In this document: positions 24,432 through 32,403 of the stretch, piece after piece
Layout of the letters: the number at the start of each line of letters is the position of its first letter
Position numbering within the stretch: the first letter of the stretch is position 1
DNA from: Eubacterium sp.
GTDB lineage: Bacteria > Bacillota > Clostridia > Oscillospirales > Ruminococcaceae
Assembly: GCA_031271685.1 (NCBI GenBank)
Contig: JAISVH010000117.1
Span: 1-64,000, forward strand
Length of the DNA: 64,000 bases
Direction: 5' to 3'
Translations under genes and position numbers: made by a program
The notes under the pieces: generated by a model
Databases searched by the model: none
Told to the model about the DNA's origin: nothing
Seen by the model: only the letters and a program-made list of their open reading frames with translations

Positions 24432-24881
24432 ATGAGCATCGAAAAAAATAAAAAAGTTGCGATAGACATCACTAGCACACAGTGTGCTGATAATGAAAAA
24501 GATATTACCGAGTTGTTCACTTTCGGCAATTTTCAGTTTGACCGCAAAAAAGACAAATACCGCATAACATATGATGAAACCGGAATTTCCGGTTTTGAAG
24601 GGAGCCGTGTTACCCTTGATGTAGAGGGTGACCGCATGGTCACGCTCAACCGCAAAGGGCCTTCACTGTCGAGCCTTATAATAGAAAAAGGGCGCAAGCA
24701 TCATTGCCACTATGGAACGCCGTATGGCGACTTTATGGTTGGGATAGCTACCGATTCAATAAAAACCGAACTGGGCGATCACGGAGGAAAGTTATATCTT
24801 AAGTATACCATTGACATAAACTCTAGCTTTATGTCCGAAAATGAGATGGTGATCAATATTAAAGAAATATCTGGCCAATAA
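24432..24881 (+). CDS. DUF1934 domain protein (YwiB-like)
   Basis: 149 aa from the ATG at 24432, which has GGAGA five bases upstream; the track start at 24420 overlaps that site. KVAIDITSTQ, GNFQFDRKKDKYRITYDETGISGFEGSRVTLDVEGDRMVTLNRKG and LKYTIDINSSFMSENEMVINIKE match the DUF1934 beta-barrel family. As in Bacillus (ywiB-argS), it stands immediately before argS. The function is unknown. Confidence 0.88.
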   Translation: MSIEKNKKVAIDITSTQCADNEKDITELFTFGNFQFDRKKDKYRITYDETGISGFEGSRVTLDVEGDRMVTLNRKGPSLSSLIIEKGRKHHCHYGTPYGDFMVGIATDSIKTELGDHGGKLYLKYTIDINSSFMSENEMVINIKEISGQ

Positions 24882-24941
24882 AGTGAATCAAGTTTATACG
24901 TTATCGCGCATAATAAAGCCAAAAAGGAGAACTTTTCATAT

Positions 24942-26621
24942 ATGGCAAAAGATATGGCGTCAAAGGCAAAGTCTGAAATCAACGAAATAATTATGAGTGC
25001 GTTAGGCAACCTGACAGCCGAAGGAAAAATAACATCCGCGCTACCCGCGTTTAGCGTTGAAATACCCGCCGATAATACACACGGCGATTTTTCCTGCAAC
25101 GCGGCGCTAGTTTCGGCAAAAGCGCTTGGCCTGTCTCCGCGAGAGTTGGCCGGCTTAATTGCCGGAGCAATGGATTTAAACGAAACCTGTTTCGACAGAT
25201 ACGAAATCGCCGGCCCGGGCTTTTTAAATTTCTTTTTAGATTCTAAATGGTATTCCTCGGCGGTTACCGCCGCCATAGAACAATCCGATGACTTCGGCAG
25301 GGTCAATATCGGAGGAGGAAAAAAAGCGCTTATTGAATTTGTTTCCGCAAACCCTACCGGGCCTATGCACATTGGCAACGCAAGAGGCGGCGCGTTAGGC
25401 GACTGCCTCGCTTCGTTACTGGAATATGCGGGATATTATGTTGAGCGAGAGTTTTATCTTAACGATGCGGGAAATCAGATAGAAAAATTCGGTCTTAGTT
25501 TGGACATAAGATACAGGCAGGGCTTAGGAGAAAATGTCGAAATGCCCGAAGACAGCTATCACGGCGATGATATTACAGAACACGCAAAGGGATTTATCAA
25601 ACTTTACGGGGAAAAATATTTAAGCGCTCCCGAATCCGAACGGAGAAAGGCATTGATTGAATATGCCCTTCCCCGCAATATAGATACTCTTAAATCCGAC
25701 CTGATCAAATATAGGATAGAATATAACACATGGTTCCGCGAAAGTTCGCTTTATAAAGAAAACCAAACCTCTAAGGTAGTGGAAAAATTGAAACAAAACG
25801 GCTTCACCTATGAAAGCGACGGAGCCGTATGGTTTAAAGCTTCAGATTTCGGTGTTGAAAAGGATATAGTCCTAGTGCGTCAAAACGGCATGCCGACATA
25901 TATTGTCGCCGATATAGCATACCATTATAATAAATTGATAACGCGCGGTTTTGATATAGCGGTCGATATTTTAGGTGCCGACCATCACGGATATAAGGCA
26001 CGTATGGAGGCGGCGCTTAAAGCGCTGAACATAGATACCCAAAAGTTAAAAATTATAATATGCCAAATGGTGAGGTTGGTGCGCGGCGGAGAAACGGTAA
26101 AGCTGTCGAAGCGTTCGGGCAAGGCAATAACCTTACGTACCCTGCTTGATGAAGTTCCTATCGATGCGGCGCGTTTTTTCTTTAACCTGCGTGATAGCGA
26201 CACTCATCTTGATTTTGATTTGGATCTTGCTATTGAAGAAAGCTCAAAAAATCCGGTTTATTATGTACAATACGCCTATGCCAGAATTTGCAGCGTTATC
26301 AGAAAATTAAACGTTGAAAATAAGGCATACGACCCGAGCGTCCCCGTCTTCTTCAATGAACCGTCTGAATTCAGCCTTATAAGAAAAATATCTGTATTCC
26401 CTTCCGAGGTTTCTCTTGCGGCAAGCGAATTCAATCCTTCAAGATTGACAAGATACGTATTTGATCTGGCGGGCCAGTTTCATAAATTCTATGACGGATG
26501 CCGAATAATAGGTGAATCGAACGAAATAATCAACTCGCGGTTGGCACTTTGCATTGCCGCCCGCATAACCATAAAAAATGTTTTGGGAATATTAAAAGTC
26601 GAAGCGCCGGAGAAAATGTAG
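24942..26621 (+). CDS. argS: Arginyl-tRNA synthetase
   Basis: 559 aa, a normal ArgRS length. N-terminal Add-1 domain (about 1-110), then FVSANPTGPMHIGNARGGALGD with the HIGH-class motif, the ILGADHHGYKARM region, VKLSKRSGKAITLR in the KMSKS position, and a C-terminal DALR anticodon-binding domain ending ITIKNVLGILKVEAPEKM. It charges tRNA-Arg in the cytosol. AAGGAG lies 12 bases before the ATG; the codon-5 ATG is an alternative start. Confidence 0.97.
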   Translation: MAKDMASKAKSEINEIIMSALGNLTAEGKITSALPAFSVEIPADNTHGDFSCNAALVSAKALGLSPRELAGLIAGAMDLNETCFDRYEIAGPGFLNFFLDSKWYSSAVTAAIEQSDDFGRVNIGGGKKALIEFVSANPTGPMHIGNARGGALGDCLASLLEYAGYYVEREFYLNDAGNQIEKFGLSLDIRYRQGLGENVEMPEDSYHGDDITEHAKGFIKLYGEKYLSAPESERRKALIEYALPRNIDTLKSDLIKYRIEYNTWFRESSLYKENQTSKVVEKLKQNGFTYESDGAVWFKASDFGVEKDIVLVRQNGMPTYIVADIAYHYNKLITRGFDIAVDILGADHHGYKARMEAALKALNIDTQKLKIIICQMVRLVRGGETVKLSKRSGKAITLRTLLDEVPIDAARFFFNLRDSDTHLDFDLDLAIEESSKNPVYYVQYAYARICSVIRKLNVENKAYDPSVPVFFNEPSEFSLIRKISVFPSEVSLAASEFNPSRLTRYVFDLAGQFHKFYDGCRIIGESNEIINSRLALCIAARITIKNVLGILKVEAPEKM

Positions 26622-26642
26622 CGGACACAACTTGGGGGTAAA

Positions 26643-27209
26643 ATGCATTTATACGAAGAAACGATTGACAGCAAATTAAAATTTGACGGCAGGGTGTTCA
26701 AGGCATATCTTGATATCGTGCGGCTAGAAGATAACAGCGAAACCGTTCGCGAATTTGTCGAGCACTCCGGTGGCGTGGGAATATTACCCATTACACCCGA
26801 CGGAGATGTATTACTTGTAAAACAATATCGATACGGCGGCAAAGCCGTAACTCTTGAAGTCCCGGCAGGTAAACTTGAACTGAACGAAGACCCCGAAAAA
26901 GGCGCTATACGCGAATTAGCTGAGGAAACTGGATATATGCCAAGCGAGCTTCATTATTTCGGAGCTATTTTTCCTTCGCCGGCATATTGCAGTGAGATCA
27001 TCCATATTTATATAGCTGATAAAATCAAGTTTTTGCCCGGAAATCCCGGGCAAAAACTTGATAAAGAAGAATTTTTAGACATTGTGAAAATACCATTTAA
27101 AAAAGCTGTAGAAATGGTCATGCAAGGCGAAATATGGGATGCCAAAACTCAAATTTTAATTTTAAAGGCGAATTTAATGTTAGGGCAACACCTCATAACT
27201 AACGCTTAA
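26643..27209 (+). CDS. NUDIX hydrolase (ADP-ribose pyrophosphatase type)
   Basis: 188 aa. The Nudix box GKLELNEDPEKGAIRELAEETGY is complete. DVLLVKQYRYGGKAVTLEVPAGKLE upstream of the box and a Pro 16 residues after it (FPSPAYCSE) are typical of ADP-ribose pyrophosphatases, which split ADP-ribose into AMP and ribose 5-phosphate. It starts 21 bp after argS. The last nine codons and the TAA lie inside a family B repeat that starts at 27181, so its C-terminus (LGQHLITNA) was altered by the element. Confidence 0.92.
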   Translation: MHLYEETIDSKLKFDGRVFKAYLDIVRLEDNSETVREFVEHSGGVGILPITPDGDVLLVKQYRYGGKAVTLEVPAGKLELNEDPEKGAIRELAEETGYMPSELHYFGAIFPSPAYCSEIIHIYIADKIKFLPGNPGQKLDKEEFLDIVKIPFKKAVEMVMQGEIWDAKTQILILKANLMLGQHLITNA

Positions 27210-27358
27210 CGGCTTGGCGCACAAATCACTTGCGTATTTCTCGCCAAACTTCTTTTATTTTGCCTTAAATCAACGAGGATATTCTCGGCAAAATTGCCTA
27301 GTTTTACGACAAATACGACTGCGTGCTTTGCACGACAGAACTGTTCGATATTGCCTTA
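27181..27358 (+). repeat. Family B repeat, long form, overlapping the NUDIX gene end
   Basis: TAGGGCAACACCTCATAACT at the left and CTGTTCGATATTGCCTTA at the right. It combines the short-form outer part (ACGCTTAACGGCTTGGCGC) with the long-form core (TTGCGTATTTCTCGCCAAAC; GCCTAGTTTTACGA; TGCGTGCTTTGCACG). Confidence 0.85.
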
Positions 27359-27429
27359 ATTTCACGAGAATAAAAATAGCGTATCACTCAATTTTGAAAA
27401 TATCAAAAAGAACAATACGAAATATTTAT

Positions 27430-27474
27430 TATATCAGTTTGTCTTTATTATTGACTATAAGTCAAACTGATATA
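27430..27474 (+). repeat. Family F hairpin element
   Basis: TATATCAGTTTG pairs perfectly with CAAACTGATATA around a 21-nt centre. 45 bp, TATA at both ends. Confidence 0.75.
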
Positions 27475-27489
27475 ATAGGTCTTATTTAC

Positions 27490-27715
27490 AAGACGAAAGG
27501 GCGCACAGTGTGCGCCCCCCCCCCCGGCTTACTTACAAAGTTAGAAATATGTTTTTTCGGGAATTCATTTCCCGAAAAAACTACCTAAAACGAGACGCGT
27601 ACGCGCTCGTTGCAAAGCCTGTTCGCGGCTTCGCGTGGAAGCGACACAGGGGAAGCCGGCTCCCCCTGTGGAGATTGACGGCTTTGTCGCCAATCTAATG
27701 GCGTCCCCCGTTTGC
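27490..27715. other. Hairpin cluster downstream of spoVG
   Basis: A gene-free stretch with consecutive inverted repeats: GGGCGCACA/TGTGCGCCC followed by a run of 11 C; TTTTTTCGGGAA/TTCCCGAAAAAA; ACGAGACGCG/CGCGCTCGT (imperfect); CACAGGGG/CCCCTGTG; and GATTGACGGC/GTCGCCAATC. No ORF with coding features and no known RNA recognised. It may hold several decayed repeats or a structured RNA read toward or away from spoVG. Confidence 0.5.
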
Positions 27716-27724
27716 AATTTGAGA

Positions 27725-28015
27725 TTATACTTGTGCGGTTTCAGCGCCGCCCGCTTCAGCGTTTATATATTTGTCATATGCTTCCAGAATGCTTTTTTCC
27801 AACATTCCGCGCGCCTCAGGATTAATCGGATGGATAATGTCGCGAAAGAGTCCAGCTTCATCACGGCGACTGGGCATTGCCACAAACATACGGTCGTCGC
27901 CTTGAACTAGCTTGATATCATGCACCGCGACCGCATTATCAATAGTAAGAGATATTACAGCCCTTAGTCTCCCTTCTTGCAGAATTTTTCGTATGCGAAT
28001 ATCACTGATTTCCAT
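27725..28015 (-). CDS. spoVG: Septation/regulatory protein SpoVG
   Basis: 96 aa. MEISDIRIRKILQEGRLRAVISLTIDNAVAVHDIKLVQGDDRMFVAMPSR is the conserved SpoVG core, followed by RDIIHPINPEARGMLE. SpoVG binds nucleic acid and affects septation, sporulation and virulence genes in Firmicutes. Length and motifs are complete. It has its own promoter on the strand opposite murC. Confidence 0.96.
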   Translation of the reverse strand: MEISDIRIRKILQEGRLRAVISLTIDNAVAVHDIKLVQGDDRMFVAMPSRRDEAGLFRDIIHPINPEARGMLEKSILEAYDKYINAEAGGAETAQV

Positions 28016-28085
28016 TGCTTTTCACCTTTCTGTTTTTTTGTCATTGGTAGTTATAGTTTTTGCATTAGCAACACTAATATTCATA

Positions 28086-28114
28086 TATTAACATATATTG
28101 CATAATTTTGTCAA
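28086..28114 (-). promoter_or_regulatory. Promoter of spoVG
   Basis: Minus strand TTGACA (28109-28114), 17-bp spacer, TTAATA (28086-28091), with TAATAT at an 18-bp spacing as an alternative. Confidence 0.75.
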
Positions 28115-28166
28115 TAATATTGTAACTAAAATTAAAGTATTTTTTTATGCACTGGCAGGGGGTATT

Positions 28167-29549
28167 ATGACTGATTTTTTAATCGGAAAAAACAAAATCC
28201 ACTTCATCGGTATCGGCGGATCAGGTATGTATCCGCTTGCCCAAATACTGCATTCAAAAGGGTTTTCCCTGACAGGGTCTGACAATAACATGACCGATAC
28301 CATTACCTCGGTTAAAAAAATGGGTATACCATTTTTTTTAAAGCACGATGCGTCAAACATCGGCGGCGCGGATTTGATTGTCTATTCGGCGGCGATAATG
28401 AAAGACAATCCGGAGCTAAAGGCGGCACGAGATAAAAATATTGAAACCCGCGAGAGAAGCGAGCTTTTAGGTTTGGTTTCCTCACTTTATGATAACGCCG
28501 TATGCATATCCGGCACACACGGAAAAACTACCGCTTCTTCAATGGTTGCCCACATCTTCTTGGCGGATAATATTGATATTTCAGCGGTCATCGGCGGAAA
28601 GCTCAAAGCAATCGGAGGCAGCGGCAAAGTTGGAAACAGCAATATTTTCATTTGTGAAGCCTGTGAGTTCAACGATACATTTTTAAAGCTTGAGCCTAAT
28701 ACTGCATTGATTTTAAATATTGACGAAGACCACATGGACTATTTTAAAACTATGGATAATCTTATCGAATCGTTTAGCAAATTCTGCGGTGCAACCACCG
28801 ACAGAGTTATTTATAACGGCGATGACAAAAACACTGTTAAAGCTGTTGATAACAGTCATTTTTGCGGCAAAAAAATCACATTCGGATGGAATGACGGCAA
28901 CATGTTTTATCCTGAAAACATAAATCAAATATCCGACTTTGAAACCGGCTTTACCCTTATGCATGACGGGTTAAATTTAACGGATATAACCATTAGAACG
29001 CCCGGTACACACAATATTTTAAATGCCGTTGCCGCCTGTGCCGCCGCTATAAGCTGCGGTTGCTCGCTTAATTCGCTGAAAAAAGGTCTTTACAGCTTTA
29101 CAGGAGTAGGAAGGAGATTCGAGCGCTTATACAGCAATAAAGGAATAACGATAGTGGACGATTACGCTCATCATCCTCTTGAAATATCCGCCGTTCTAAA
29201 AACTGCGAAACAAATGAATTTTAAAAGAATAATAGCCGTCCACCAACCCTTTACCTATTCGCGAACCGCCGCTTTGCTCACAAAATTTGCAAAAGCCCTG
29301 AACATTGCGGATCAGGTGATACTAACGCCTATAATGGGCGGTCGCGAGGTAAACACATATGGTGTTACAACCGAACAGCTTGCGGAAAAGATTGACGGAG
29401 CGCAAGTCATAAATACTTTTGAAGAAATTGCCGAATATATTATAAAATATGCAAAACACGGAGATTTGATAATTACCCTTGGCTGCGGCGATATAAATAA
29501 AGCCGCAAAGCTTATCGTAAACCTACTTCATACAACATTTAAAAAATGA
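28167..29549 (+). CDS. murC: UDP-N-acetylmuramate--L-alanine ligase
   Basis: 460 aa from the ATG at 28167; AGGGGG lies just upstream and the longer ORF start at 28098 falls within the spoVG promoter. KIHFIGIGGSGMYPLA (UDP-MurNAc-binding Rossmann fold), CISGTHGKTTASSM (ATP P-loop), LNIDEDHMDYF and IVDDYAHHPLEI mark the three Mur-ligase domains. It adds L-Ala to UDP-MurNAc in peptidoglycan synthesis. No other mur genes are adjacent. Confidence 0.96.
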   Translation: MTDFLIGKNKIHFIGIGGSGMYPLAQILHSKGFSLTGSDNNMTDTITSVKKMGIPFFLKHDASNIGGADLIVYSAAIMKDNPELKAARDKNIETRERSELLGLVSSLYDNAVCISGTHGKTTASSMVAHIFLADNIDISAVIGGKLKAIGGSGKVGNSNIFICEACEFNDTFLKLEPNTALILNIDEDHMDYFKTMDNLIESFSKFCGATTDRVIYNGDDKNTVKAVDNSHFCGKKITFGWNDGNMFYPENINQISDFETGFTLMHDGLNLTDITIRTPGTHNILNAVAACAAAISCGCSLNSLKKGLYSFTGVGRRFERLYSNKGITIVDDYAHHPLEISAVLKTAKQMNFKRIIAVHQPFTYSRTAALLTKFAKALNIADQVILTPIMGGREVNTYGVTTEQLAEKIDGAQVINTFEEIAEYIIKYAKHGDLIITLGCGDINKAAKLIVNLLHTTFKK

Positions 29550-29603
29550 GGATTTTTACATCAACATGGAAGTGAATTCCATGTTTACGCTCACCGCTGA
29601 AAG

Positions 29604-29636
29604 CGGCGGCACTGCAGATTTGCCGCAGTGCCGCCG
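29604..29636. terminator. Strong hairpin between convergent murC and lipoprotein genes
   Basis: CGGCGGCACTGC / GCAGTGCCGCCG 12-bp stem, 9-nt loop, no T-run. The preceding GTGAATTCCATGTTTAC and CGCTGAAAGCGGCG are shared with the sequence at about 22170-22210. Confidence 0.5.
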
Positions 29637-29644
29637 GTTAACCG

Positions 29645-30631
29645 TTAGTCAATCACAGGAACATACCCCTCGTTTTCAATAAGGGTTTTTCCTTCATCCG
29701 ATTGGAGCCAATTAAAAATTTGACAAGCGGCGCTGTCTGTCGGCTCGGTTTTAGAAATAGCCGCGTAAAAATTGTTGACTGGCAGATATGACCCATTCTG
29801 AATGTTTATATTATTCGGTTCCACATCGTCTATCTTTAAAAATTTAAGCTCATTGTTCGGATTCATATTTTTTGCATAATAATAAACTGAATAGCCGATT
29901 GCCGCGCCGGTTTCGTTAAAAGACGCCACTGACTCGACAAGTCCCATCATGCCTCCCTGAATATATTTAGTGTCGGGCTTCATTGGTTCAGCGCCTTTCA
30001 TGATAAGCTTTAAAAACAGCGTTTGACTGCCCGAATCGGCGTTGCGCTGAAACGGCTCGATTTTTAAGTCGTTGCCGCCTAATTCCTTCCAGTTAGTTAT
30101 CTCGCCGATATATATTTTACGCGCCTGCTCCATAGTGATATTTTCAACGGGATTTGAAGCGTTTACCAAAAACACCAACGCGTCTCTGCCTATAGGTGCT
30201 AATTCCCATTCAAAATCATTCTCTCTTTGAGTTTTTACCGCTTCATCGGTCGGCTCATAAGCAATGACTAGATCTCTCTCACCGTAAATAAGATTTACAT
30301 AAGCCGAATGAGTGCCGTTAAAATCGATCATACCGGCCGCCTCACTTCTGGGTATATCCAGCAAAAGCGAAACCAACGCTTCCCCCAACGGTATCGTTGC
30401 TGTCGAGCCATCTATCTTCGGCAACCCGGTTGCTTTAAGAAACGGAAGCGTTATCCGGTTTTCATCTCCGAATGAATCAGCGTTACCCGCGGAGCCGGAC
30501 GGCGACGCCTCGTCAATTTTGATCGGCGCATAAATAACTTCACCCGAATATCCCGTTTCAACGGGAATATCGTTTTTTACGCAGCCAACAAGCAAAATTG
30601 AACATAAAACAAAAAAAATAATTCTTTTCAT
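29645..30631 (-). CDS. PstS-like phosphate/anion-binding lipoprotein
   Basis: 328 aa. Lipoprotein signal (RIIFFVLCSILLVGC). The PBP domain shows LPFLKATGLPKIDGSTATIPLGEAL at its start, then ERDLVIAYEPT, KIYIGEITNWKELGG, IEPFQRNADSGSQTLFLKL and AIGYSVYYY. The DGST and RNADSGSQT-like motifs are the anion-binding loops of PstS-type proteins. No pst permease genes are nearby. Its first 30 residues match those of the lipoprotein encoded directly upstream. Confidence 0.88.
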   Translation of the reverse strand: MKRIIFFVLCSILLVGCVKNDIPVETGYSGEVIYAPIKIDEASPSGSAGNADSFGDENRITLPFLKATGLPKIDGSTATIPLGEALVSLLLDIPRSEAAGMIDFNGTHSAYVNLIYGERDLVIAYEPTDEAVKTQRENDFEWELAPIGRDALVFLVNASNPVENITMEQARKIYIGEITNWKELGGNDLKIEPFQRNADSGSQTLFLKLIMKGAEPMKPDTKYIQGGMMGLVESVASFNETGAAIGYSVYYYAKNMNPNNELKFLKIDDVEPNNINIQNGSYLPVNNFYAAISKTEPTDSAACQIFNWLQSDEGKTLIENEGYVPVID

Positions 30632-30639
30632 ATTTTCCT

Positions 30640-32094
30640 CTAATCTTTACCACCCAATGCATCGATTTTTATGATCCATTCTCCGTTTTCCCTAATAACT
30701 CCTATATAATTGTCAATTTCAGCTAAATAAAGCCCGTCGGTCAACGAGCTCAAAACCTCATACCGTATCGGAAAAATTTCCTCGCCTGACAAGGTGTATA
30801 AACCGTTTTTTATGCCCATTTCGCCATAAAATCGAACGTCTATAAGGCCTTTGTCGTTTATATAAGGCATTGAACCTTCTGGAAACAGCTGCCTACTGTT
30901 TCCGTCCATATCATATATTTTAGAGCCGCAGATAAAAGTTTCGGGCGATATAAAAATAACATTATACCTGCTTTCAAAATCTACTTCCACCCTTTTTCCA
31001 CTGATGAGATCGCTTACATAACATGCATTCTCATTTTCAAAAACATATAGATTTCCGCCGATATAGTCAAAAGAAGCATACTCTTCAATTTCATTCAAAT
31101 CAAAATCATAAATTTTGCTGTATCCGTTTTTATCAAATGACATTAACAGTTTCCCGTGTATACTTACTCTGTCGCAGTTAAGCAAAACCTTTCCTGAACT
31201 GTCATAAATAACCGTGTTTGCCGATTTATAGTCGTCGTCATATCCTAAATTTTCAACAAACACTCCGTCTTTTAGCTCACAGATAATGCCTTCGTCAATA
31301 TTAAGCCTTCCTCTTTCCGGAGTATATTTTATATACGCCTTTAATTGTCCTTCGGGATCTACTTCAACTTTTTCATAAATATCCGGCGTATCGTTTAAAT
31401 CTGCGCCGCCTTTAAGATTTTTATAAAATATCCCGGCGTCAGGACTGATATAATATTTTTTATAATTATCCTTTATGCTTACGATCGGCGCAATAATATT
31501 GCCGTTCAAATCAATTTCGCCTACAAATTCTTCCAGGCTCTCGCCGCCGTTATCCCGATATTCCAGCACCCTAACCCTATCCTTGCCAATATACTTTAAG
31601 TTTCCCGGAAATACTCCTGTTTGCAAGCTACCGTTGGCAGTTATTATCCTGCCGCCCGATGAGGTGCCCAATATATAATATCCTTCGCCCCAGTCTATAT
31701 ATTTCACAATACCGTATGCTCCGTCAACCACTATCCTGCCGTCAGAGGTCATCAAGCCATAGATCACGGCATATCCGGAGTTATACGCGGGATACGGGTA
31801 TAATTTCCCATAATCATCCGAAGGAATAAGCTCATAATTGGTTTCGGGATAATAGCGGCTTTTTATCTCTGAGCGGGTCTGATACGGCTCAAGCTCGCTC
31901 AGCCTTTTCAAAAATTCCGGCGATGCGTTGGCGGCGTAATACGACAAGGTTTCAGGCGTAGTTTGATCATAACGCGAAGTCGTATCAAATGGTTTTAACT
32001 TCTCACCCGAAGATCCGCCGATGACCGGAATATCGTTATTAAAGCACCCCGTAAACAAAGCCGCGCATAAAACTAAAAAAATAAACTTTTTCAT
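30640..32094 (-). CDS. WG-repeat-like lipoprotein
   Basis: 484 aa. Lipoprotein signal (KFIFLVLCAALFTGC) and mature start NNDIPVIGGSSGE, nearly the same as its downstream neighbour (KNDIPVETGYSGE). The body consists of repeating beta units such as YAVIYGLMTSDGRIVVDGAYGIVKYI and MGIKNGLYTLSGEEIFPIRYEVL, resembling WG/beta-propeller repeats. It ends 8 bp before the PstS-like gene, so the two form an operon. I infer a surface-bound partner or sensor; function is unknown. Confidence 0.75.
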   Translation of the reverse strand: MKKFIFLVLCAALFTGCFNNDIPVIGGSSGEKLKPFDTTSRYDQTTPETLSYYAANASPEFLKRLSELEPYQTRSEIKSRYYPETNYELIPSDDYGKLYPYPAYNSGYAVIYGLMTSDGRIVVDGAYGIVKYIDWGEGYYILGTSSGGRIITANGSLQTGVFPGNLKYIGKDRVRVLEYRDNGGESLEEFVGEIDLNGNIIAPIVSIKDNYKKYYISPDAGIFYKNLKGGADLNDTPDIYEKVEVDPEGQLKAYIKYTPERGRLNIDEGIICELKDGVFVENLGYDDDYKSANTVIYDSSGKVLLNCDRVSIHGKLLMSFDKNGYSKIYDFDLNEIEEYASFDYIGGNLYVFENENACYVSDLISGKRVEVDFESRYNVIFISPETFICGSKIYDMDGNSRQLFPEGSMPYINDKGLIDVRFYGEMGIKNGLYTLSGEEIFPIRYEVLSSLTDGLYLAEIDNYIGVIRENGEWIIKIDALGGKD

Positions 32095-32169
32095 AAATTT
32101 TACCTTTTAGCTATTTTATTGGCTATTTTAACAGTTTCGCAAAATTGTTGCAATAATCATGATAATTTA

Positions 32170-32198
32170 ATTATACAATAAATCATAACAAATTTCAA
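32170..32198 (-). promoter_or_regulatory. Promoter of the two-lipoprotein operon
   Basis: Minus strand TTGAAA (32193-32198), 17-bp spacer, TATAAT (32170-32175), about 75 bp before the ATG. Confidence 0.85.
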
Positions 32199-32237
32199 GA
32201 TTTTTTGCTTGCCAATATTAGCCTTCTTGCGTAATTA

Positions 32238-32282
32238 TACATCAGTTTGACTTTTTATTGACTTATAAGTCAAACTGTTATA
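32238..32282 (+). repeat. Family F hairpin element
   Basis: TACATCAGTTTGACTT ... AAGTCAAACTGTTATA, 11-bp perfect inner stem. Followed by a CACCGCGC/GCGCGGTG hairpin and by TTTTTATGGAA/TTCCATAAAAA, which share their GGAATTCATTTCC centre with the hairpin at 27549. No gene is seen in 32095-32403. Confidence 0.65.
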
Positions 32283-32403
32283 ACACCGCGCAAAGCGCGG
32301 TGCGTCCATAAGCTAAATTAGATGCCGGACGGCGAGCGTTTTTATGGAATTCATTTCCATAAAAACTCAATTTGCTATAATTAAGGCAAACGAAAGGCTG
32401 CAT

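Noticed and set aside
27540-27710. Integron attC site
   Set aside because: Several palindromes occur together but no R'/R'' core (RYYYAAC/GTTRRRY) arrangement and no integrase.
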